The notes under the pieces were generated by a model that was not told the origin of the DNA, did not search any database, and was given only the letters and a program-made list of their open reading frames with translations. Source: Chamaea fasciata (taxonomy: Eukaryota > Chordata > Aves > Passeriformes > Sylviidae). From it: DNA of 64,000 bases. The stretch is from contig JARCOQ010000005.1 of NCBI GenBank assembly GCA_029207755.1, forward strand, positions 61,825,414 to 61,889,413, given 5' to 3'. Below are positions 52,751 to 64,000 of the stretch, one piece after another. A program made the translations under genes and the position numbers. The stretch's first letter is position 1; every line of letters starts with the position of its first letter.

Positions 52751-54479
52751 TGTATCCAAGCCTTGCTGCAGCATAGGACCAGGTTTATTGACCTCCAGTC
52801 CCATGTGCTCCCTCAGCTGCTGCCCTTCACAGGCTCACCCAGCTCTCAGACTTGCATTTGCAGCTGTGATCCAGAAAGGTCTCTGGGCAAATGCAGGGTC
52901 TGAGTGCGTTAGAAAATCTCTCTTTAATTGAAAATGAGTCCTGATTTCCTATTAGCCTTGTCCGGGGAATACCTGTCTGCTTTTCTGTCTGGGACCATCC
53001 CTCTTAAAGAAGGCTCTCTAGGAAAATTGGATTATCAGTCTCAAAAGCAAATATTATTTGAGTGTCCTTGATGCATTCTAGAGAGCTTTCTTGAAACTAT
53101 GGAAAGGGGAAAATACAGTGATGTAAAGGGAAGATTTGTTGTTTTGTTGTTTCAGAGTAGTCTATACCATTTGCTGTGTCATCCCACTACTATACCACAT
53201 GTGTGCAATTCTGACTTGAAAGTGAAAGCAGAGGAGTTGCATATAATGTTTTATTTATGGAAATCTTGTGCTGGTAGTAGAGCATGGAAATATAAATGGA
53301 CTTTATTATAAAGAGATTAGAAAACAGAAAAAATATTTCCAGTGCTCTTCCTTCTCTCTTAAAATCTGTTGGGTAGAGGGGCTGAGTTTCTGGAGAGAGA
53401 GGGAGAGTATAAAATTGTGAAGAAATTCTGCTATTGAATTAGATACAGCCACCTTCAAGTAGGAATGGTTGGTGTTTGCCTAGCTGCTTGAATGTCCTTG
53501 TTCTTCCCACAAATTTTCACTAATCTTTTAACACCAGCCATGGCTATTGTGCTGTAAGTAGCAAACAAGCTACTTGACAAAATCCAGCAGTCCCTTGGGG
53601 CAGATGGTGCCAGCAGATGAAGGAGATTTTATTACTTAGAGTTAGAGCATGGATTTCTGGGGTGAATCTCAACCTGTCCTGCCAACTGTCTGCTTGAAGA
53701 CAGCATTAATAAAAAAATTATTGAAGGGGAGGACTGGGGCCTCATGTTCTCCTTCACTTTTAGGGGAGAATACACTTGCATTTTAATGGGCTTTAGGATC
53801 CAGCCTTCTTTTTCTCATTACAAGCAGCATCTTTTACTGCGGTCTCATATGCTCTGCCTCTTTTATTGCATCCTTGAATATATTACATGTCCCTATATTA
53901 CATTCCTGAATACAATAATCAGGATACAGATAACACACCGTTTTCCACTCATTAAGCACAAGTTCAGACTTGTGCTATCTATTTATATGAAAGATGAGTC
54001 TGTACCGAAAGTTTCCTATGGCACTGTGGCCTTGTTCAAAATCTGAGCTCAGATTTAATTTTGAACATGGTTCCTGACCTATATGTACAGAATTGGTGTA
54101 TTAAGACTGTTTTGAAATACAGATTTGGGTCTTGATTTGATAGTCCCATTGCTTTTCTAATGTTTTTTTCCGGTATTTGTATTCTCAGACCTTTAAAAAG
54201 AATAAGAGGTTGGATAATAAACATCCGGAGTATTTTTTCTTGTCTGAATTTAGCTCCTGATTAAAGTAAATGGATATATTCTATTTCTGCAATAAAAAGC
54301 AGTGCTCTTCATCACTTTGATCAACATGTTTGTGCTTACATTTTCCTCTCTCCAAAACTGAAAATGCAAATAATTGTCTCAATATGGTATTTATATTGCA
54401 GTTCTATTAATATCAGCATTATAGTCCTTTTTAAAGCACCATGTTGGAATAAAGAGTGCTCAAAAATTTAAATCAAATT

Positions 54480-55520
54480 GTCTGCTGCTCCCAATCTTGC
54501 TGTTTGTGTCTGTAGTCTCACTGAAGAGCCCCGGGCAAGGAACGAGACCCTTTTGTGCTATGGGCTGTGCAGCCCAGATCAAAATGGTGATCCATGACCT
54601 CAAGAAATTCAGCATTGCAAATGCATGTATATTACTGGCTAAAATGTGACTCCTTCCAGGCTTCCAACCAGCTGAACTATAATTTCTGACTCAAGACCTC
54701 ATTCATATTTAGGACAAACTGGATAAATTCTACAAAGCTAAAAAGATGGACTTAATTAGCAGATTATCATTCTTTCAGTTGAAAGGGCTAGTGGTGGAGT
54801 CCCAGGTGAACAAACAAGGTTCTGATGCTTGGCTATCATTGCGGTGATCTGTTCATTTGAGCCAAGGGTAACGTTTGTCCTGCTGCTCATCACAGACTGC
54901 ACTCCATTTCTTTTCAGTCATCTGCGTCTACCAGTTACGATGGAAACACTTTGCCTTTGAATCATCCGTTTTCCCAAATGTATTCAACCCATGAGTAACT
55001 TATTAAAGATCTGCACAGGCTCTCTCTTAGCCAGTCGGAGTGTAAATGAAAAAAAAAAACAAAAACCCCACATCCCTTGTGTTTAAAGTGCTGCTGTAGA
55101 AGTGCTGCATTATGTTTTTATAATGTGAGTTTGGGAAAAGAAAAACAATTTGCTGTACTGCCAGGACCCATTACAAATGAAGAAGATTAACTCCTTTCAG
55201 CGATTTGAGTACTTCAGAGTATGATGGAGTATCATGGTCACCATGCAGTGTTTGACAGTGACCATTTGCAAATAATTAATGTTACCATGGCATTCCCCAT
55301 ATAATGCCACAATCCATTTAATTATGTGCAGTGACAACACTGTAATGATCTTGAAGATAACAGTTGTACAGGCAGTATCTGTCAGGAATTAAAAAAGGAC
55401 TTGGGGAAAGTTGTATTGCATTCTAAGTTAAAAAATGTGGTCACAATTTTACTGCAAATGCAAAATTGAGATTATTTCGCTTGTTTCTAATTTTCCATTT
55501 ATTTATAAAGGCAATTGTTG
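54480..55520. promoter_or_regulatory. Possible conserved noncoding/enhancer-like block
   Basis: About 1 kb of AT-rich but non-repetitive sequence dense in transcription-factor-like words: ttaattagcagatta (homeodomain plus OTX-like), aaataattaatg, accatttgcaaataattaat (POU/homeodomain-like) and catttgcaaataattaatgt. Open frames are unusually scarce here. This texture is typical of deeply conserved enhancers in introns of neural genes, but conservation cannot be tested from one sequence. Confidence 0.3.
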
Positions 55521-58500
55521 GCTTAATTCACAGTAGGGAAGTTGACAGACTGTGTGACTGAACCCCTGAATAAGAGAGGTGAATTTGCTGTTGAGCACAA
55601 GGACTATGATCAGCGTGTATTATTAATTCAAACATACTATTTCTCAATTCTGGGAATGGGAGACTTATGCAGTGGTAGTTGTGCCAAGCAGCCTGCCCAG
55701 CCCCACAGGTTGCTAAATAGGAAAGTTCAGAATGGACTCTGTCTTGAGAGAGGGGTTATCAGTCTCAGAGGATGTTGGTCAGTCCTACCTTTGTCACTTT
55801 ATCACCTCTGGGAGACCTCAAAGTTTGCCTGACCCAGCCAGTATCTGGTGTGGTGATGTCCTGCCATCCTGAGACTGTCCCTAGGTAGAAGAGGAGCAGA
55901 AGAGCCTTGGCCCTCCATGATCTTCTGTTCCTCCCATCAGCCTTCCCAGCCCCTTTGATGAAAATGCACCTTTTCTGCAGGGTGAGGTCTTGGGGAAAGG
56001 ATGACCTTTGTGAATGCTGATGGCTGGCAGACCGGCAACAAACCAAGGTGGCCTTGGGGGAGACATCCTGCTGTTGGGCTGGTGTCAGCCTCCTGTGCAC
56101 TTGGAAAGATCACAAAGACTTTTTGGCAAAAGGGCCCTGCACTGACAGTGCAGCTGGGGAGGGTTCCAGCTCTGTGTGCGCGTATGCTCTCTTCCCTTGC
56201 TTAGCAGGTACAGTTTCACAACTCTAAAGAATGACCCTGTATATTTAGCTGACTTCTCTAGTTCCCTGTCAGCCTTATGTTTCAAGATTTTTCCCATCCC
56301 TTTCCCACCTCTTCAGAGCTTGTCAGTATGTTTGCTTCAGTCCAAAGTTAAAAAGTATGGAGCGAGTCAAGCCTGGGAATCTATTCCCTTCCTCTTTTTT
56401 TAATCTTGCTTTCTTTAATGTTTGTGATTCTGGATGGTGTCCATGATGGAGCAGTGTCCCCTTATACTGTGTAATATGGAGCAGCCACCCTCTGCTTCTC
56501 TTTGGCATCAGTATTATGCCAAAGTGAATGGTAAAAAGGAGAACTTGGGAGAAAATGCAGTGCTGCGTTGGCTTAGGTTTGACTTTTGATGGGTTTGGGT
56601 TTTTTTTTAGTTTTCCAGTTTTCATTTTGAAATGCGACAGCTCGGTCTGTCTGCCGTGCCATCTTCCCAGCTGGCCTTCTCCAGTGTTAAAAGTGATGCT
56701 GTGCTCTTCTATTTGTACTTGTAGTTCCTGATCATTTTTTGATGTCTCTTCACTGCTTTTTATCAGTGCATGTTAAATCCCTTTTTCCTTAACTCATTCA
56801 TCTCTCTGGCTTTTCGAGATGTTTCTTTCTCTCTTCGTGCTCTGCTCCTTTGCTTTGTGTCATGCTCCTGTTCTAATAAACTCACCAGTTTGATCACTAT
56901 CCAGTTTATTAGTCAACATCTGACAGTGGTGGCACAGGCAGTGTTCTGTATCAAAATTTGCTGTATAGTTTCCTTTGCTGTGTCCCATAGATTGGGGCTG
57001 TAACTCAGAGTGTTCCTTTTGGAATAAAAAAGGCAGTGCGCCACTGGTAGTGGTACTGAGTTGTGGTTTCTTGTTTTGTGGAACTCGGTCTAGTTCAGAC
57101 TTTGTCAGCACTGGTGTCCTACCCAACTGTGCAGCCCAGGCACTCCTCTGCATCCATGTCATTGTTGCACTGTTTTTACAGCTGTAGCACCCTGGAGCCC
57201 TTGGACCAAGACACTTATCCCCACAGCTGATTGAGGAGTACTGATTTGCTGATACTAAATATCAGGAAATTTATGGCTGAAATTTATGACTCTCCTTCCT
57301 TGACTACAGTAAGCAGATGAACTGACACACTTTCAGGAGACCAGAGCCAGTTCATGGTTGAGTTCCTGGTGGTTTTTGACCCCATGCCAGAGTAGAGATC
57401 TGGGGAGCCCATACAGGCTAGGTGAGATAGGTCCTTGTTCCTCTTTCCTCCCATCTGTGGGTGTGCAACCCAGGTCAAAGTCTGGCTTTTTTTTTTTTTA
57501 AGAGGAGATGATCAGCTATCATTTTGCATGCAAGGAGCTGGGTTGACGTCAGTGGAGCTCTGTCAGAGTTTGACCCATTTTATTCAGTGTATGTTACATA
57601 CCTCAGTACAAATGATGAAGCAGTGACTTAACACAGGCAGTGATTCATAGCAACAGACACCTCTGCAGAGGATGTCTAGATCTTTCCATAGCTGCACTTT
57701 GCTGAGGAACCACCTCATTTCCAGCCCAGAATCATTTGGGAATGCTATCTGCAGCTGGGAGGTCTTTCCCCCATGCACCAAAACCCCCACCACCTAACTT
57801 CTGAGCATGCTTTATCTTTGCCATGCCATAAAGGAGGGCACAGATGATCTCCAGCATCTCATGCTATGGCAGTAACAAGCACCAAATGTTGCTGTAGCTC
57901 TTGTGTCAGAAATGTGCCATGTGGTGTGAATGTATTTAGCCTCAGTTGCTCCCATGGATGTCAGTGTCAGTGAGCTCAGCCCTGCATATATCTGTGCTGG
58001 TTTTGCTTTTTTACTTAAACTCAGTCAGAAATTACTGCAGAAAACCCAGCCTTGCTGTGTTGCTTTCTTCCTCTCTGCTGTGGGCACGTTGCTGGTGAAG
58101 AATCTGTTATTGTTATTGCAGTGTGTTTATTGTGACTGAGTGTTGTGCATTAATCTTGCATCATCCTGTGGTGATGGAACGTCATCCTTGTTCCCCTGAG
58201 TGGTGATACTCCAAGCATACCTTTTTTCCCATTCTTAGGACATGAACTTTTTTATCAGTCAAAACCCAAACTGAGCAGTCAAATGAATATCAACAAAACA
58301 TCTGGTGTCCTCCAGACTGGTTGTGGCCCAGCACAGCAGAGAGCAAGTCTGAGATCGGATGCTAGTTTCAAACCTGTAGAAGCTTTGATCAAAACACTTT
58401 GTATTTTGCATTTCACTTTCCTTTCTCTGTTGAAAGAGGAAGAGCAGCAGCTATTGCTACATACCACAGCTTCTGTATAAACAGCATATTTGTTGCGTAG

Positions 58501-59119
58501 TGCTGTTAAATATTAAGCAGTGTTATATATTTTATAAAGGTCTGATAAAGCGCTTTGAAGAAGAAATTTAAATGATAGTGATGTGCCGTTCCTATTTTTC
58601 TTTTGATTTGCTGCAGTTTTTAACATATGAAATAGAAAACAAATATTTGATGTATGCTTGACTTTTTCACTTTTGATCTCTATTTTGTTTTTCCTTCATA
58701 AGTAGCCCCTCGTTTTCTGACCTAGCATTTCTGCAGATTTAAAGCGGTGCTTTTCCAAACAGTCCTTTATCCAAGTTCATAGCAAAAGCGCTGTGGATTT
58801 GGACTCCACCCTCTGCCCCAGACACTCCTCAGCATGAAAGAAAAGCAAATCTGTCTTTTAACAAGATGAAAACAATTTGGATAAACATTAGATTTGAATT
58901 GCCTGGCTCTCTCTGGAGCTGTAGATTCACATCTTGGCTAAATAACTCCTAGCCCTTCTTTCATTTGAAATGGATATCAGTTCACAGTTTGAAGATCCTT
59001 TGAATAAGACCTTAAAAGAATGACATCTCATCTGTTAGACACAGCCAGCAAGGATTTGTGGTGTTTTGCCATGACTACCTGGCAAGATTGCCTACTCCCC
59101 TGTTGCATGGTGGTCTTAC

Positions 59120-59195
59120 GTACATGTGGCCCTGCTTGGACCAGGTGCCCTCCAGAGGTTCCTCTCAACCTCAGCCAGCCTGAGATTCTGTGACT
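59120..59195 (+). mobile_element. CR1 LINE 3'-end fragment
   Basis: A short stretch reading cctgcttggaccaggtgccc, then tccagaggttcctctcaacc, tcagccagcc and gattctgtga. This matches the sense-strand 3' end of CR1 (..GACC.CCAGAGGT.CCT..CAACCTCA..GATTCTGTGA). Only the last 75 bp or so is present, with several substitutions and a shortened octamer tail. It lies 0.5 kb upstream of the 59698 exon, in the same orientation as the gene. The 5' boundary is uncertain. Confidence 0.8.
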
Positions 59196-59608
59196 TGTAC
59201 TTTCTGCTCCGAAAAGGCTTCCCTGTTACTGGGACTATTCTGGTAAGATCCTTGAAGGTGTTTGGAGTGACATTATTTTCTCTTGGTGTATTATCAATAA
59301 TTATACATCCATCTGAAGTAAGTTCAAAGCTTACTGAAGTCACTGGAAGTTTTCAGGGATCAGGGGGATTGGATAACGTTGCCATGCAGGGAGAAATTTG
59401 TGGAGAGAATGTACTGTGCATTGCTTAAACAGGGACACAAAATCAAATGAATGCTGTGCTTTTTCCCCCCAGTTTTTATTGAAATGTATAACTTGTCCAG
59501 TGAAAGGTAGACCAAGGGCAATCTCCCATTAGCTTGCATTATCATTTCACGTTCAGCATTTCCCTTGCACATGCAGGTCAAAGGAGAATGGATGCGTGCA
59601 TGACCTAA

Positions 59609-59929
<321 letters not shown>

Positions 59930-60843
59930 TGAGCCCCAGCTTTCAGCTCTGCATAGACAGGACCTTAGTGCTTCCCCTGCATTGAGTTAAAGCACTGGCA
60001 GGTGAATGTCTTTGTTAAGTGGGGTCGTTTTGAGTTGTATTGATTTGCCAGTACTAAGGTAGCTCAGCATGAGGGCGACTGCATCCCCTGAAATGTTCTT
60101 AACAGTGAACTGAGTTGAGTGAAGGCAGAAGAAGATCCCAGGAGAGCTTAGTGTTGAGCTGAATACTTAAACTGCTTCAGTGTGGTGCACAGTGCTGTGA
60201 GACAGGGCTTTGTGAGGTGAGCAGCCTTCCACTGCACACGGCTCTGGGATCTGTCACCACTTCGTGTGCACCACCCAGCCTGCCAGTAAATGGTTAATTG
60301 CAGTTGCTCTTTAATGGATTTTAGTCCAGTTTGAATGGACCTCACAGATCTCTTCAGTTACGCCTCTGCTGGTCATTGTGGCCAACATCCGCCAGTTGAA
60401 AAGCCTAAATTTCCTTGGAGTTACCCCTCTGTGAGGCTGGTGGTTGTGCCTGGGGATAAAGCTGTCCTCTGCAGCTACCTACTGGCAGCTGTCTGCTGGA
60501 CTGTGATGCTCACTGAGGTGATACCCCCTTCCCAGAGGGAAATGGTGGCTATGAATACTAACCTTTTCTTTTGAAATAGAGTCCCCTGACCCTTCTGGTG
60601 TCCCTGACGAAAGTTTGTCACTGCGTGTTCCCAGAGCTGTGGCATCATTTTTGACAGGAGCCAGGTGTCTGCCACCCCTCAGGTGGTCATGTGGAACAGG
60701 AGCTGGACTGTTCATGGGTTTAGGTCTTCTGAGATGAATGCTGTTCCAGGAATGTGAGTTATGTTGCCGTTCAGTAGCTTCAGTCTGAGTCAGTATTGGG
60801 AATTCATCTGAGAAAAGCTTTAGAAAAGGGCAATACTTCCTGC

Positions 60844-60861
60844 AAAAAAAAAAAAAAAAAA
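60844..60861. repeat. Poly-A tract (18 A)
   Basis: Homopolymer run in the intron between the 59698 and 63116 exons. Confidence 0.9.
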
Positions 60862-61103
60862 GTATTGGACTGCTCATTCCAAGGTTCATACAGTACAGTT
60901 TTAAAAATTATTGTTATTTTAAGTTAGTCTGAACCTGGAAACTTCTCACAGCATATTTCCTCTGTCATCCATGCTGAAAACCAGGAACACTCTGGCTTGA
61001 TTCATCAAAGTACCTAATCATATGCTTAACTCTGAACACATGCTTGTACATCCTATTTGAGTGAAAGTTAAGCCTGTGCTTAAATGTTTTGCTGGATCAA
61101 ATG

Positions 61104-61137
61104 TCCCACATCTTGCAGGATCCCACATCTTGCAGGA
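61104..61137 (+). repeat. Perfect 17-bp tandem duplication
   Basis: tcccacatcttgcagga occurs twice in immediate succession (61104-61120 and 61121-61137) with no mismatch, which suggests a recent event. Each unit contains an acceptor-like cttgcag. Confidence 0.88.
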
Positions 61138-61730
61138 CAGAGCCCCAAGCCATGCAAAGCTGAAAGAAAGACAGTAATTTTGTATTTTGCCATAAGCCAA
61201 ATGCCCTTTGTGTTGATTGTACACATGGTTACTGTGTTCCTGTGTGTGCTTCGAACACTAATGATGGGCTCATTAAAAATCCATTCCTCCCACGTGCAGA
61301 GAGGGGGGTGAGTGGTGCTGCAGCACAAGGCTGAGCTGCAGGGCAAGCCTGGGGGGACTGGCAGAGGCAAAAGCAACAGGGACAGCAGTGCAAGCAAAGG
61401 GGAGGTTAAAATCCTCATTAACTCTTTAAAACCCTGACACTGCAGCATGACATTCCAGCCCGCTTTTAGTCAGTGTAAAGTCCTCCTTCAGCTGCAGCAG
61501 GGTCTGAACATCTTGTGTGGTTCCCAGGTTGAGCCTTTGCTCCGGATGTTGCTGCAGGATTCCTCGCTGTGGCTGCCCATGTGCTGTGTCTTGCAGGGGG
61601 AGCCTCAGCACCAGGTTTTCAGATTCTTCTCTACACATCTGAGGAGACCCCTTGTGCTGAATGAACATTAGACTTAATTATCCAGTGACACCACTTACAG
61701 AAACTAAAAAAAAACAGTTGTAGGAACATA

Positions 61731-61764
61731 AATTTCATTTTAACATTAATTTCATTTTAACCCC
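61731..61764 (+). repeat. 17-bp near-perfect tandem duplication
   Basis: aatttcattttaac starts at 61731 and again at 61748, giving a 17-bp period with the last bases differing (att versus ccc). Confidence 0.75.
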
Positions 61765-63115
61765 ATCCTTCACAATTTTTTAGTTATTCACACGGTCCTG
61801 TTTGTTCCCATAGTGTTTACTGACTGCCAAAGGAAATGTTTTGCCACTGGCCGTGGCTAAGTGCCTTTTCCACAACTACACTGCAGATTGGATCCTGTGA
61901 GATGCTCAGTATTTTTCAGGAAGGATCTGAGGACCTTGCAGGGACAAATCTTAATTTGTATTGTCTCTACAGGAGCACCCACTACCTTTAGCCCTTCAAA
62001 CAAACAAGAAAACTGGGGTAGTTCAGCAAAAGCAGTGGTGCTGGGCTCCTGCTCGGAAGAGCAGTGTCACAGCTCAGTGTCTGGCCAGGACAGGTACCTC
62101 CAGTTTCTCTGAAAATAACTTCCCTTCATAGCAGCACTTGGGTTAAAGAGCAAATGGACTGTGGTCTGACAGCAGATTTAGTGGGAGACCTAGAGGCAGG
62201 ATGTAAACATGCATCAGAAGTAGCTGCATGCTTCAGGAGATTTACTGCAAAGCAACTGGTGGCTGTTGGTCAACATCCCCTACTGTATTTAATAAGCTGC
62301 TTTTGCTGTTATAATTTGCACTAGATTTAATAATTTTGTTCATGGTTTCATCTGGACTCATTACCACAGCCACAGCAGTACTTCCCTTAAGGGAAATGGT
62401 GATCAGGCTTAGCAGGTATTTCAGATTAATACAAATTGCATTGTGGTGATTCTGTAGTGAAGGGTCACTTAATCTACTTTTTCTCCAAGCAGGGCCATGT
62501 TTTCCTAGAGCCAGCAACTTGCTACAAAGCTGTCTGGCATTTCATTTAAAATTAAGTCCATGTTTGCTAGGGAGTGCTATACAAAACCTTGACATTTCCA
62601 GCCCCTTACAGTATCCATGTTGAAAAAGCTGTGCTCAAATCTGACTGATCTTAAAAGGAGCTTGAGATGTTTCAAAGGCTCTTTCAGTAATTGAAAAGTT
62701 AGATTTTAAGACACTCTATTATAGAAAACTGAATAGAATTCTTGTATTTTTAAAATACCAGTGGAAATAATGGTTGCTTTGGTGAAAACGTCTCTGCTGG
62801 GGCCCCAAAGACAAAAGTGCTCAGTTTAGTATATGATGGAGGTGAGGCTGGCAAGCCTAGTTTCCCTCACCATGCTGAAGACAACATGAAAAATGCAAGC
62901 AGTTAGCACAAGTGACAACAAAAACAGAGATTTTTACAAAAATGTTTGACTTTTGCTACTCTGAGGGGCATGTTTGTAACAGAAGTAATGGCTTTCATTA
63001 AATACATGCTGTTAGTCTTGATTATATATACTTAAATAATTGTTTGTAAAAATCAAAGAGAGTTCTATGTTAAATTTGTCAATTCCTTTGTTTTTTAACT
63101 CCAAAAAATGACTAG

Positions 63116-64000
<885 letters not shown>

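Overview
This is eukaryotic, almost certainly avian, genomic DNA. It is about 64 kb of mostly AT-leaning intronic sequence crossed by five short, cleanly spliced coding exons, all on the + strand. The avian call rests on two truncated CR1 LINEs with typical bird 3' ends: one on the - strand at about 8195-8595 and a fragment on the + strand at about 59120-59195. Low repeat density and the absence of mammalian Alu, L1 or B elements agree with it. I cannot name the species.

The only gene I can support is ABTB3 (also called BTBD11), the ankyrin-repeat and BTB/POZ protein. Its exons are 23193-23342, 36793-36997, 47484-47636, 59698-59863 and 63116-63205. The five join in one continuous frame (764 bp, 254 whole codons) with GT/AG at every junction I can see. 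They cover the middle of the protein: the conserved region before the ankyrin block (including the VLPPLMEW segment, assigned in this family to a histone-fold-like region), the lead-in to the ankyrin repeats, and the first clear ankyrin repeat. The N-terminal exon lies to the left of the window. The other ankyrin repeats and the BTB domain lie to the right. The sequence fits ABTB3 better than its paralogue ABTB2.

Layout: 1-23192 is the 3' part of a very long intron, probably intron 1. The four complete introns are 13.45 kb, 10.49 kb, 12.06 kb and 3.25 kb. The last intron is only begun. Intron content that can be named: the two CR1 copies; an old, heavily decayed CR1/L3-type LINE at about 51430-52750 that still shows parts of a reverse transcriptase; a roughly 120-130 bp sequence present twice, 2,130 bp apart, in the second intron; several perfect hairpins and palindromes; short tandem duplications; homopolymer tracts and microsatellites. 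No tRNA, rRNA, CRISPR array or intact mobile element was found.

Points most worth a second look: the paired 130-bp repeat around a purine-rich interior; an exon-like open stretch on the - strand at 22735-22958, just upstream of the first exon; an in-frame ATG extension upstream of that exon; a small CpG cluster at about 38697-38750; an AT-rich block with homeodomain-like motifs at 54480-55520 that reads like a conserved enhancer; and a perfect 11-bp-stem hairpin at 44396-44420.
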